Positions 21,115 through 31,918 of a stretch of DNA of 47,777 bases are shown in pieces; positions within the stretch are counted from its first letter, which is position 1, and every line of letters begins with the position of its first letter. Source of the stretch: Salinivirgaceae bacterium (GTDB taxonomy: Bacteria > Bacteroidota > Bacteroidia > Bacteroidales > SZUA-534); NCBI GenBank assembly GCA_027858735.1, contig JAQICC010000427.1, positions 1 to 47,777 on the forward strand, read 5' to 3'. The translations under genes and the position numbers were made by a program. Under the pieces are notes generated by a model that saw only the letters and a program-made list of their open reading frames with translations, did not search any database and was not told the origin of the DNA.

Positions 21115-22491
21115 TTAAAGCCCTAGTCTAATATTTTGTATTGCTTCATCTGCAGTTATCTCACCAAGCATAACTTCTACATAATACGTGTTTTTATTGA
21201 TAGATCCGGTAATGTATTGAAAAGATTCCGCTGTTGGTTTATAGGTATTTGATCCGAATTTTGTTTGTATCGATGATGAAAAATTTTCGAATTGATCGGT
21301 TCCAAACGATACATCGGTTAGTTTGCCTTTTATACCTGTAGGACATTTGGTGTATTGAACCCACATTTCTGCCACATCGGGTTTATTCATGGCCAATAAA
21401 AAATCAATGGCAGCCTGTTTATTAGGCGATTTTTTTAAAACACCCCACATTACTAAATAGCCACCGGGGTATATACTTGTTTCATTAAAGGTTGGGTATT
21501 CGTTTGGAAAACAACTCATGGTACTTTCCGGATTTTCTTCATTCCAAATATTATACATCCAAGAACCATTTGAATAGAATAAACATTGCTCATTTATTAG
21601 GTCGAATTTAGAATCAGACCAGCTAACATTTTTCCATTCAGGATTCAGAATATTATATTTAGAAAGTTCTTCTAATATTGTGAGTGTTTTGTGCCAAGCT
21701 TCCAGTTTTTTCTCTGTGACTTCTAGTGTAAATAATTGATCATAATCATTTAATGCTGAAGCATACATTTGAAAAACAAAAGTATTTACCGTGGTCCAGT
21801 CCCCTGCTTCATGCATGGGTTGAATGTAGTCACCCGGATTAGCTTCATTGTATTGGTGTACCGCTTTAATATATCCTACAAAGTCATCTACTGTCATGCC
21901 TTGCTGCTTGATTTCAATACCAACTTTACGAGCAACATTGGCATTGCTCCACATAGCCCAGTATTGGCCTTCAATAAAGGGGCCTGGAATAATACCGCCC
22001 CAGCGTTTTTTAACCTTTTCATTTAATAAATCGGTGCGTGTAGTTCTTCTAAATTCTGCAATGCTTGAAAAATCTACCAAATTGTTTTTAGCCCAAAGTG
22101 AATCTCCGGTAATATTTAAAACTTCTTCATATTGGTCATTAAGTCTTATAATGTCCCATTTTGGGTTTGGATCTTTTATTATTTGAGAAATAAAGAGTTG
22201 ATTGCTATTTGAAATGGTGCGATCGTAGTAAACCTCTTCAGGGAACTTTAAATTCATTAATATATGCTGGTTTTCAAACTCATATTGACGTGTAAAATCG
22301 CGAACCAGTTTTTCCCTTTTTCCTTCGTTAAGCCATTGTCCTAGAAAGTTCACTTGTTGTACAGGCTGTTTAGTCGTTGTAGGTATTACTTCATTAACAA
22401 TTTTCTCTTGTTTATCTTCACAAGCAACTATTAAAATTAGTGTTACAACCATTAAAACAGATGTAGCAATCATGTATCTTAAATTTTTCAT
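21115..22491 (-). CDS. ABC-transporter-type extracellular solute-binding lipoprotein (family 1-like)
   Basis: 458 aa; lipobox LIVACEDK; pattern of a sugar-binding periplasmic protein (YYDRTISNSNQLFISQIIKDPNPKWDIIRLND..., GGYLVMWGVLKKSPNKQAAIDFLLAMNKPDVAEMW). Confidence 0.75.
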   Translation of the reverse strand: MKNLRYMIATSVLMVVTLILIVACEDKQEKIVNEVIPTTTKQPVQQVNFLGQWLNEGKREKLVRDFTRQYEFENQHILMNLKFPEEVYYDRTISNSNQLFISQIIKDPNPKWDIIRLNDQYEEVLNITGDSLWAKNNLVDFSSIAEFRRTTRTDLLNEKVKKRWGGIIPGPFIEGQYWAMWSNANVARKVGIEIKQQGMTVDDFVGYIKAVHQYNEANPGDYIQPMHEAGDWTTVNTFVFQMYASALNDYDQLFTLEVTEKKLEAWHKTLTILEELSKYNILNPEWKNVSWSDSKFDLINEQCLFYSNGSWMYNIWNEENPESTMSCFPNEYPTFNETSIYPGGYLVMWGVLKKSPNKQAAIDFLLAMNKPDVAEMWVQYTKCPTGIKGKLTDVSFGTDQFENFSSSIQTKFGSNTYKPTAESFQYITGSINKNTYYVEVMLGEITADEAIQNIRLGL

Positions 22492-22654
22492 GATAGAACA
22501 TTTTTAAATTTATTTTTTCTCTTGAGCTCATTGTCATGTAGGCAATAGCGGTATAGTTTTTACGGATATATTTAACAATTGTGTGGGAACCGCTATGTTG
22601 AATATATTACCCTATTTATATATTCGAACATAGCTATTTACCCCTTATAAATTG

Positions 22655-24790
22655 TTATTTAATAAGCAAGGTATCCCTCGCAACTATTTCGTTATTAAAC
22701 CACCCTTCGGCATAAACAACATTGTTTTTTAATTTAACGTTATCCCACTGAAAGCGAGTATCGCTTCTTGGACCTGCATTTTTGCTTCTTGCACCTATAG
22801 GCATTTCTTTATAATCGTTATATAGTAATACCGAATCGCAGTTGCTATAAGCCCAAATGCTTACCGGTACTTCTGTAAGTTTGTTTTGTGACCAAGTGCT
22901 TGGAACTATGTAAAGCATAGGTAATTCACTTGCTTTACGATACATACTCTGGTAAAAATAATATACATCTTTTTTTGTTTTATGATCATGAGCAAGCAAT
23001 CCTTTTTGATTCATATATGGGATAGGATTAGTCCCTCGCCCTAAACGTGGTGAAGCAAAATCGAAAGCTACCCAAGCAAAATGACCCGGAAAACTATCAG
23101 CTTTTGCCAAACCCATTGATGTTTTGTATTCGTGTAGCAAAGCTCCGTATTCTTGCGACCACATTTCAGGCTTACCACCAGCACTGTAATTTTTGGTAAT
23201 ATCAAAAATTTCGTTGGTTCGAATGTTTAGATCAATATCGGCACCATATTCACCAATAATTTCTTTCGGGTTGTAAGTTGAAATGGTTTGGCTATACCAG
23301 CCACCCCAGTGCTGAGGTGCATAAGTGTCAACCAAATCCTGGTTCGATTTAAATTTATAATTACACCCTGTTACTGTGCGGTTTGGGTCTAATTTTCTGC
23401 TTAGCTTAGCCAATTCACCAAATACTTTGTTCGATACATCTTCGCCACCACCGGAACGATCCGATTCGTTGCCAATACCCCAAATAATTACAGCCGGGTT
23501 ATTATAATGTTGATCAATCATTTCAGTAAGTTGTGATTTGCAATTTTCCAAAAATGCAGGATCGTCAGATGTACTTCCGGTTAAAGGAATTTCTAACCAA
23601 AGCATAATGCCCATATCGCGACAGGCATTTGCAAAAGCCTGATCGCTAGGGTAGTGGGCGTGACGAACAAAATTGAAACCGGCATCTTTAATGAGTTTAA
23701 CATCCATAACATGTTGTTCGTTGCTTAATGCATAGCCTAAACCTTCCATATCTTGATGGCGATTAATACCTTTAATTAGAGTTTTTTTCCCATTAAGCAT
23801 AAAAGGTTGATTATTTGCAAGTGAAAAGTAGCGGAATCCAAATTTACTTTCATACTGATCTACTTCTTGTCCATCGTAACTTAAGGTTGAAATTACCCGA
23901 TATGTTTTTGGACTGTCCGGACTCCAGAAAAACAGTTCACCTAAAGATGATTCTGATTGCTGTATTTTAATGGTTTCATTCGGTGCAACTATTTTCTTTC
24001 TTTTTAAGGTCGCTATTTCTTTCCCGTTTGGATCAATAATGGTGGATTGTAAAGTTACCTCTTTTTCTTGTTTGGAGTAGTTTTTTACGTAGGTATCCAT
24101 AGTTAAAACTGCAGGAGCTTGTCCACCAACTACGGGTGTATTTCGCACCTTTTCAATTTTAATTTCATCGGTAATAGTTACCCATACATCGCGGTAAATT
24201 CCACCGTAAATAGCGTAGTCAAAACTATAGGGGAAAGAGTTTTTTTCATCAGCCATCCATGGAGCAATTGTTTTGTCATTTGAATTGTCAACCCGAACAG
24301 CGAGAGTATTTGCACTACCTGATTTAATAAAATCGGTAACATCAAATTCAAAGCTTGTATAGCCCCCTTTATGTTGGCCAACGTTTTTGCCATTTACCCA
24401 AACATCGGCAACTAGCGAAACGGCTTCAAATTCAATAAACACTCTTTTGTTTTCATGTTTTTCATCAATACTAAAGGTTGTGCGATACCAAGCTGGTCCT
24501 TTATACATAGTCATTTTGTCAGGATCGTTCTTGAAATCGAATCGGCCATTGAAAACATCATTATGTACACCATCACTACCGCCATTAAAATCATGAGGAA
24601 TTGTCACTGATGTCCATTCGGTATCATTAAATTTTACTTTTTGTGCATTTTTTACATCTGAACGAATAAATTTCCATTCATTTTTGTTAATTGTTTCTTT
24701 AATTCGTTCTGTTTTCGGTTTTTGGTTAAAACTTAAAAATGCTAAACAAACCACCATTAGTGAGCTAAATAATATTAATTTTCGTGTCAT
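22655..24790 (-). CDS. Glycoside hydrolase family 2, beta-galactosidase-like
   Basis: 711 aa; N-terminal signal; WTSVTIPHDFNGG, GPAWYRTTFSI, WVNGKNVGQHKGGYTSFEFDVTD, acid/base IIWGIGNESD, nucleophile MWSQEYGALLHE. Confidence 0.92.
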   Translation of the reverse strand: MTRKLILFSSLMVVCLAFLSFNQKPKTERIKETINKNEWKFIRSDVKNAQKVKFNDTEWTSVTIPHDFNGGSDGVHNDVFNGRFDFKNDPDKMTMYKGPAWYRTTFSIDEKHENKRVFIEFEAVSLVADVWVNGKNVGQHKGGYTSFEFDVTDFIKSGSANTLAVRVDNSNDKTIAPWMADEKNSFPYSFDYAIYGGIYRDVWVTITDEIKIEKVRNTPVVGGQAPAVLTMDTYVKNYSKQEKEVTLQSTIIDPNGKEIATLKRKKIVAPNETIKIQQSESSLGELFFWSPDSPKTYRVISTLSYDGQEVDQYESKFGFRYFSLANNQPFMLNGKKTLIKGINRHQDMEGLGYALSNEQHVMDVKLIKDAGFNFVRHAHYPSDQAFANACRDMGIMLWLEIPLTGSTSDDPAFLENCKSQLTEMIDQHYNNPAVIIWGIGNESDRSGGGEDVSNKVFGELAKLSRKLDPNRTVTGCNYKFKSNQDLVDTYAPQHWGGWYSQTISTYNPKEIIGEYGADIDLNIRTNEIFDITKNYSAGGKPEMWSQEYGALLHEYKTSMGLAKADSFPGHFAWVAFDFASPRLGRGTNPIPYMNQKGLLAHDHKTKKDVYYFYQSMYRKASELPMLYIVPSTWSQNKLTEVPVSIWAYSNCDSVLLYNDYKEMPIGARSKNAGPRSDTRFQWDNVKLKNNVVYAEGWFNNEIVARDTLLIK

Positions 24791-24929
24791 AATTTCAATT
24801 TAAAAATTGTTAAATGTTTTATTTTATGATTAATGCGAAATATTTTCGTTTTGGTAATACGTGCAATCTATTATTTTGTTTTTTTTGTTAGTTTCTAGAT
24901 TACAATTCATAATGTTTTTACCTGCAATA

Positions 24930-27900
24930 TTAGTTATTTAAAGTCTTATTAATAAATTCTGTAGGCGATTCTCCATATAATTTAGTAAAGCATCTTGTAA
25001 AATAAGGCTGACTGCTAAAGCCTACAGCATACGCAATTTCAGTAATAGACATACTATTTTGTTTTAGTAATTTTAATGCTTTTTTTAATCGAATTCCTCT
25101 AATAAATTCATTAACCGATTGTCCTGTAATTGCTTCAACTTTAATATAAAGCAACGATCTGCTAATATGTATGCGATTTGATATGAATTCAGCATTAATT
25201 TTTTCTTCGTTTATATTCTCGAGTACAATATTAATAATTGACTGAATAAGCTCTTTATCTTTAGTGTCAATTCCTTCATTACTAAATTCAAAATTTGCAT
25301 CCTTTTTAAATTTTTCAATAAGATTCCATCGGTGTACCAACAGATTATTTATTCTACTTTTAAGCAATGTTAGGTTAAAAGGCTTGTAAATGTAGTCGTC
25401 GGCACCAGCCTCAAATCCTTCTATGTTTTTTTCTTCAGAATGGCGAGCCGTTAATAATATTACAGGAATATGGCTTGTTCTTTCATCGGATTTAATGCTT
25501 TTACAAAGCTCGAACCCATCCATATTGGGCATCATAACGTCGCTAATAATAATATCGGGAAAATTAAAAAATGTTTTGCGCTGACCATCTTCACCATCCT
25601 TAGCGGTTAAAACCTCATAATCTTGCACTAACTCATTCCGAATGAATGCTCTGAGGTCTGGGTCATCTTCAACAACCAACACTTTGAATTTATTCTCAGT
25701 TTTTTGTTTGCTCTCAATTTTATTTTTAATCTGTTGTTCAATTACATCATATTTTGTTTCCTCGTCGCTAATTTTTTCCTGTTGGGTATTTTTTTCTAAT
25801 GCGGTTTGTTTTATTATGGGAAGTATAACTTTAAATTCAGCACCTTCGCCGACTTTTGATGATACTGAAATTCTACCTCCATGCAATTCTGTTAATTCTT
25901 TAACCAGAGTTAGGCCAATACCTGTTCCTTCAATTTTGCTGTCAGATTTTTTTGAAGCACTATAAAACCTGTCGAAAATATAGGGTAAATCTTTTTTAGG
26001 AATACCCGTACCATCATCTTTTACGCTAATTTCAATTTCATCGTTATCTGTTTTAGATGATTCGCTGTTCGTTGCTCTTAATTTTTTAATGGACAAAACA
26101 ATACTTCCATATTCTCCAGTATGTTTAATTGAATTTGCTATTAGATTACTTATTATTTTGTCAAGTTTGTCGCTATCAAAACTCATAATCTCTTTTTTTA
26201 GCAACGATTTAAACTCATATTTGATTTTCCGTTGTGTTGCTAACTCATTGAATATTTCCCAAATGTTTTTACTGAATTCTACAATATCCCCTTGCGAGGT
26301 CTCAAGCATTAGGCTACCAGCTTCTAGTTTTCTATAATCCATTAACTGATTTACCATTTTTAATAGTCTGTCGGCATTTCTTTTTATTAGCCGAAGTTGC
26401 GATTTGTGTTCATCAGAATGGTGCTCGCTTTCATCAGAAATAATTTTATCAATTGGAGCCTTAATTAGAGTAAGAGGTGTTTTGAATTCATGAGAGATAT
26501 TTGTAAAAAAGCGAAGTTTCATAAGGTTTGCTTCATGCACATTTTTCAAAGCGATCTTTTCCATCTTAAGCTCGTTTTTAAGCTTTTCACGCATTATAAT
26601 GGCATAGCGAAATAGGTATAAGGTTAAAATAATTAATAGAACATATAAAACTTGAGCCAGCTTTGTTTTCCAGAAGGGTGGGTTAATTTTAATTTTAATA
26701 TTTATGCCCCCAACTTCAGAAATTTGGTCACCATCTACAATTCTTGCTTTGAAAGTATAGGTGCCATGTGGTAAATTTGTATATCGGGCAAATCGTTTAT
26801 TCCCAACAAAATACCATTCAGGGTCAAAACCCTCAAGGGTGTAGGCATAATCTAAATTCTGATAGCGATTGTAGTTTAAAGCTACATATTCAAAACTTAA
26901 GTCTGACTGTTTATAAGAAAGTTCAATTTCCTGTGTTTCTAATACTGATTTTGTTAAAGGCGAATTATTTGCATCTACCTTTTGTGATTTGTTAAATATT
27001 TGAAAATCGATCAAATATAATTTTGGATTAAGTTTGGCATTTAAAATAGTATCAGGATGAAACTTAACAAACCCGTTAGTGCTTCCGAAATACATTTCGC
27101 CTTTTTGCGATTTTAAAACAGATCTTTCGAAAAATTCATGGTTCCCGAGTTCCTCCGCCTTAAAAACTGTTTTTACTTTCTTCGTACTCGGATCAAAGGT
27201 AGATATACCATGCGACGAACTCAACCACAAAATGCCATTATCATCTTCCAAAATACCCTTAATATTTAAAGGTAAATTGTACTTATGTGTTAATCTTTCA
27301 AAGTAAATAGATGTGTCGGTTTCAATAATTTTATCAAGTCCTTTTGAACTTCCTACCCAAATACGCCCTTTTGAATCTTCATGAAGTGTATATACGTAAT
27401 TTGAGCAAATGGTGTTACTATCTTCATTATAGCTATGAAAATATCTGTAGGTTGAATCAAACATATATAGTCCGGTATAGGTAATTATCCATATTCGTTT
27501 TTTACTATCTTCTTTCATACTAACCGCATATGTCGATCCAAGAATGTTCGATTTAAAACTTCCAGGGTTATATTTATTATAAAAGGTATTGGTTTCCGGA
27601 TTGTAAACTTCAATTCCATGTCTGTGGTGCGTTGCCAACCAAACATTTTTGTCAGAATCAATCCCCATTCCTTTAATATTGATTATAGGAACATGATTGC
27701 TCCCATTATCGATTGGGAAAAGGTTTTTTAATTTATTGTTTTTTGTATTTAACTCATAAAGTCCAGCACCCCAACCAGTTATGTATAAGCTATTTTCTTT
27801 ACTTGGATTTTCAATAATAGCCAAAATGCTAGGCGATAAAAAGTTATTTTTCAAATGAATTCGATCAATGCTATTGTCATTGTTTAATTTGTTTATTCCA

Positions 27901-29045
27901 CCATTTCCGGTTCCAATCCAAATGGTACCATTTTTATCTTCACAAAAGGCGCTTACTTTATTGTGACTTATTGAATTTTCATCAAACGGATTATGAACAA
28001 AGTGTTCAAATTTTTTCATATTAGGATTAATAAAGCTTACGCCACCTTCTTGAGTTGTAAACCATAAAATACCATTTTTATCCTCGTATATGTTTGTTAT
28101 AATGTTATTTGCAATTGAATTAGTGTTCTTAATGTCGGTTTTGAAACGGGTAAAATCATCAGTTTCTTTATTGTAAAGGCTAACACCATTATTATCAGTT
28201 CCGAACCATACATTTTTATGGCTATCTTCAAATATTACAGCAAAGTTATGACTGCTTATACTTTTTTCATTATCATTAGTATGAATATAGCTTACTGTTT
28301 GTTGAGTTTTTGTATTATATTTTATAAGGCCGTCAAGTGATCCAATCCAGAATAGGCCTTCGGAATCAAGAAGTATTGGAAAACTTTTAAGTATGGGATT
28401 AGTTTCTGTGCTTACATTATTTTTAAACTCAGTAATTATTTCATTACTCAAATTCATTTTAAAAAGGCCGGAATTATTTTGAATAAGAAGTTCTTGATCA
28501 TTTAATCGAAAAATTTTTCTAATGTGGGTTCTGTGCTTTTGACCATTAATGCTAAAGAGGTACAATTTAAATTCATTTTTTGACGGAATATACTTTGCTA
28601 ATCCATCATTTGTGCCAATCCAAATATTGTCATTCTTATCAATAAAAATACAACGTATTACTGTTCCTGGCAATGAACTGCTGTCTCCGGGTATCAAATT
28701 GTAATTATAGAATTTCTCTTCTGAAATATTGTATCTCGATAATCCATCTTGGTTTGTACCAATCCATATATTATCATGCTTATCTTCAGCTAAACAAAGT
28801 GTAAAATTGCCAGGTAGTGAATGGGGGTCTTTAGGATCGTTCTTATAAACATTAAAATTATACCCATCCCATCGGTTTAACCCTTCTTTGGTTGTTATCC
28901 AAATAAAACCTCTACTATCTTCCAGTACAGCAGTAGTATAGTTGCTTGAAAGGCCATCTTTGGTGCTAATGGTATTAAAACTTATATTTTGACCAGTTAA
29001 GCCAAAAACAGTAAAAACAAGTAATAAATTTAATAATATCCTCAT
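24930..29045 (-). CDS. Hybrid two-component system regulator (HTCS): beta-propeller sensor, Y_Y_Y, histidine kinase, receiver, AraC-type HTH
   Basis: 1371 aa; repeated EDSxGxIWIGTxxGLxxY propeller motifs; FFTNISHEFKTPLTLI H-box; GTGIGLTLVKEL; IIISDVMMPNMDGFELC receiver; C-terminal ITEIAYAVGFSSQPYFTRCFTKLYGESPTEF AraC domain. Confidence 0.96.
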   Translation of the reverse strand: MRILLNLLLVFTVFGLTGQNISFNTISTKDGLSSNYTTAVLEDSRGFIWITTKEGLNRWDGYNFNVYKNDPKDPHSLPGNFTLCLAEDKHDNIWIGTNQDGLSRYNISEEKFYNYNLIPGDSSSLPGTVIRCIFIDKNDNIWIGTNDGLAKYIPSKNEFKLYLFSINGQKHRTHIRKIFRLNDQELLIQNNSGLFKMNLSNEIITEFKNNVSTETNPILKSFPILLDSEGLFWIGSLDGLIKYNTKTQQTVSYIHTNDNEKSISSHNFAVIFEDSHKNVWFGTDNNGVSLYNKETDDFTRFKTDIKNTNSIANNIITNIYEDKNGILWFTTQEGGVSFINPNMKKFEHFVHNPFDENSISHNKVSAFCEDKNGTIWIGTGNGGINKLNNDNSIDRIHLKNNFLSPSILAIIENPSKENSLYITGWGAGLYELNTKNNKLKNLFPIDNGSNHVPIINIKGMGIDSDKNVWLATHHRHGIEVYNPETNTFYNKYNPGSFKSNILGSTYAVSMKEDSKKRIWIITYTGLYMFDSTYRYFHSYNEDSNTICSNYVYTLHEDSKGRIWVGSSKGLDKIIETDTSIYFERLTHKYNLPLNIKGILEDDNGILWLSSSHGISTFDPSTKKVKTVFKAEELGNHEFFERSVLKSQKGEMYFGSTNGFVKFHPDTILNAKLNPKLYLIDFQIFNKSQKVDANNSPLTKSVLETQEIELSYKQSDLSFEYVALNYNRYQNLDYAYTLEGFDPEWYFVGNKRFARYTNLPHGTYTFKARIVDGDQISEVGGINIKIKINPPFWKTKLAQVLYVLLIILTLYLFRYAIIMREKLKNELKMEKIALKNVHEANLMKLRFFTNISHEFKTPLTLIKAPIDKIISDESEHHSDEHKSQLRLIKRNADRLLKMVNQLMDYRKLEAGSLMLETSQGDIVEFSKNIWEIFNELATQRKIKYEFKSLLKKEIMSFDSDKLDKIISNLIANSIKHTGEYGSIVLSIKKLRATNSESSKTDNDEIEISVKDDGTGIPKKDLPYIFDRFYSASKKSDSKIEGTGIGLTLVKELTELHGGRISVSSKVGEGAEFKVILPIIKQTALEKNTQQEKISDEETKYDVIEQQIKNKIESKQKTENKFKVLVVEDDPDLRAFIRNELVQDYEVLTAKDGEDGQRKTFFNFPDIIISDVMMPNMDGFELCKSIKSDERTSHIPVILLTARHSEEKNIEGFEAGADDYIYKPFNLTLLKSRINNLLVHRWNLIEKFKKDANFEFSNEGIDTKDKELIQSIINIVLENINEEKINAEFISNRIHISRSLLYIKVEAITGQSVNEFIRGIRLKKALKLLKQNSMSITEIAYAVGFSSQPYFTRCFTKLYGESPTEFINKTLNN

Positions 29046-29535
29046 ATGGCTGAAATTTTAAACTAAAAATCCTTTTCTCAAGTATTTACAATATACACAA
29101 AAAGTATTGTATTAATTTGATATACTTATTTCATATTCTTCAATGATTATTAAGTATCAAACGTTACTCAAATTATTAGAGATTTAGCCTTTTAACTGAA
29201 TAATTCTTCCATTTGATTAGAACTGTATGCATATAGTGCCATTAAAACAGTATTGAATAATGTGGTACCCATTTACTATATTTTTTTGATTTTACTACTT
29301 GTGTCTCCCCAGATAAGTAGTTTAGGATTTTTACAACAGCGCTGTCAAAATTATTGTTAACTGCTAAGTGATAATAAGCCCTTTTTCGGTAGCTAATATA
29401 GTATGTATTTGTATTTGACTAATACATTATTGTCTATAAGAAATTCAATATTATCCATACATCGAAATTAGAAATATTCATTTATTAAAGAGCGTAGTAC
29501 GACCATAACTTTCCAAGAATTTAAAGGGTGTTTTT

Positions 29536-29816
29536 TTTATTATAACGGAACTTACTGGCAACTTTCCTTATTTTATAGGGGATAGCCCCGAAAAAGTTGC
29601 TTTTGTAGCAACAGAAATATTATTTGCTAATAATCTGTCTAATAGTGCATTATGATTTTTTTTGTTATTTTTAGTAATTCTATTGAAATAAAATCAGTAA
29701 CTTGTAAAGCACCATAAAGTCAATCGTTTAAGATTTGTATCCACAGATTGGTGATTTTTTATTCCCCTAACCCTTGTAAACACTCAATTTCTAAAAGTAA
29801 GTTCCGTTATAATAAA
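29536..29816. mobile_element. MITE-like non-coding element with perfect 21-bp terminal inverted repeats
   Basis: TTTATTATAACGGAACTTACT at 29536-29556 and its exact reverse complement AGTAAGTTCCGTTATAATAAA at 29796-29816; 281 bp, no substantial ORF; internal GTTGCT/AGCAAC hairpin. Confidence 0.7.
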
Positions 29817-30017
29817 TATAAAAAGCAAAATAAACAGTTTGTAATACTCAGTTAAACAGATATATGGATAATGGTATATGCGAATTAAATTATACTGAAC
29901 GTAGGTATTTAATTGTGAAATTATATTTACATCGACAAAAAGCAGGGAGATAGTTAAAGCTGATTTTTTAAAAAACAACAATAAAAAATTCTTGAAAATT
30001 TACTAAAACATAAGTTT

Positions 30018-31838
30018 ATGACTAAAGTAAAAACCCCCAATGCATTCATATTAATACTTGTTCTTGGTTTAAGTATTCAGAGTAGTATGGCTCAAAAATT
30101 AGTACAAAATATTTTCGGAAGAGAATGCCTCAGTTTAAACGGCAGATGGAATTATATAATTGATCCATATGAAATGGGTTACTATGATTATAGATACGAT
30201 CCATTTGATCAGTCGGAAACTGGCCAAGGCGGATTTTATGATAACATTACTAGCGTTATTGAAACTGAAAAAGTGGAATATAATTTTGATTTAGAGCCAA
30301 CTCTAAAGGTACCTGGCGATTGGAATTCACAATATGAAAATCTAAGTCTTTATGAAGGAACTATTTGGTATAAAAAAGATTTCAAGGTAACGCCAAAAGA
30401 TGAAACCCGTTACTTTATTCATTTTGGAGCAGTTAACTATGAATCGCATATATATTTGAATGGAAAGAAATTGGGTTCTCATAAAGGTGGTTTTACCCCA
30501 TTTCAATTTGAAGTAACAGGCAAATTAAATAGGGGTAACAATTTTATTGTACTTAAGGTAGACAATAAACGCAACAAGGATGAAATACCAACCATTAATA
30601 CTGATTGGTGGAATTATGGTGGTATAACCCGTGATGTTACTCTAGTAAGCGTACCTGAAACATTTATAAATGATTATAAAGTTCAGCTTGATAAAAATAA
30701 TAGGAACCTTATTAAAGGGTTTGTGCAGTTAAATGGAAGTGCTTTACAACAAAATGTTGTTTTAAGTATTCCCGAACTTTCCATTAATAAAACATTTAAA
30801 ACAGACGCTACGGGCAAAGTAGAATTTGAATTGCCTGTTAAAAAAGTAAAATACTGGACTCCAAATGAACCTTATAGATATACTGTATCTCTAAGCACAG
30901 ATAATGATAAACAAACGGATCTAATAGGTTTTAGAACCATTAGTACTGAACATAAAAAAATATTATTAAATGGCGAACAAGTGTTCCTAAAAGGAATTTC
31001 TGTTCACGATGAAAACCCATTAATACCCGGTCGATTACGCTCCGATGGTGATATTCGAATGGTTTTAACCTGGGCCAAAGAGCTAGGCTGTAATTACATA
31101 CGCCTGGCACATTACACACACAATGAAAGAACAATTCGTTTAGCCGATGAAATGGGATTAATGGTGTGGGCTGAAGTGCCTGTATACTGGACTATTTCAT
31201 GGGAGAATAAAGATACCTATGCAAATGCTTTAAACCAACTTACAACAGGTATTGAACGAGATAAAAACAGGGCATCGGTAATAATATGGTCAATTGGAAA
31301 TGAAACTCCGGTTACCGAAGCGCGCAATAAATTTATGATGAGTTTAGCTGACCATGTGAGAGAACTCGACAATACACGATTAGTTGCAGCAGCCTTAGAA
31401 GTTGAACGCGAGGGTTTTGATGTAAGAGTGGACGATCCTTTGGGAGAAAAAATTGATTTGGCAAGTTTTAATGAGTATGGAGGATGGTATTGGGGAGGAC
31501 ATCCTTCGAACTTATCGAAATATAAATGGGAGATTAAGTATGATAAACCTGTTGTAATATCCGAATTCGGAGCAGGTGCTCTTGCCGGCTATCACGGAAG
31601 TGATAGTACATTATGGACTGAAGAATACCAGGCCACGCTTTATGTTAACCAAATTAAGATGTTAGAGCAAATTGATGGTTTTAGTGGAATGACTCCGTGG
31701 ATACTTGTTGATTTTAGATCACCAAGGCGTCAGCATCCACAATTTCAGAATTTTTGGAATAGGAAAGGGCTAATTTCTGAAACAGGGCAGAAGAAAAAAG
31801 CATTTTTTATTCTTCAAGAATACTATTCAAAAAAGTAA
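30018..31838 (+). CDS. Glycoside hydrolase family 2, beta-glucuronidase-like
   Basis: 606 aa; signal peptide to SMAQ; LNGRWNYIIDPYEMGYYDY, FLKGISVHDENPLIPGR, acid/base VIIWSIGNETPV, nucleophile VVISEFGAGALAGYHG. Confidence 0.92.
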   Translation: MTKVKTPNAFILILVLGLSIQSSMAQKLVQNIFGRECLSLNGRWNYIIDPYEMGYYDYRYDPFDQSETGQGGFYDNITSVIETEKVEYNFDLEPTLKVPGDWNSQYENLSLYEGTIWYKKDFKVTPKDETRYFIHFGAVNYESHIYLNGKKLGSHKGGFTPFQFEVTGKLNRGNNFIVLKVDNKRNKDEIPTINTDWWNYGGITRDVTLVSVPETFINDYKVQLDKNNRNLIKGFVQLNGSALQQNVVLSIPELSINKTFKTDATGKVEFELPVKKVKYWTPNEPYRYTVSLSTDNDKQTDLIGFRTISTEHKKILLNGEQVFLKGISVHDENPLIPGRLRSDGDIRMVLTWAKELGCNYIRLAHYTHNERTIRLADEMGLMVWAEVPVYWTISWENKDTYANALNQLTTGIERDKNRASVIIWSIGNETPVTEARNKFMMSLADHVRELDNTRLVAAALEVEREGFDVRVDDPLGEKIDLASFNEYGGWYWGGHPSNLSKYKWEIKYDKPVVISEFGAGALAGYHGSDSTLWTEEYQATLYVNQIKMLEQIDGFSGMTPWILVDFRSPRRQHPQFQNFWNRKGLISETGQKKKAFFILQEYYSKK

Positions 31839-31918
31839 TTATCAATGGGTGACTTTAATTGCACAGACATCCTGGAAAAAGGGGAATCAACATTATTAAA
31901 CACTTTTAATTTATTAAT

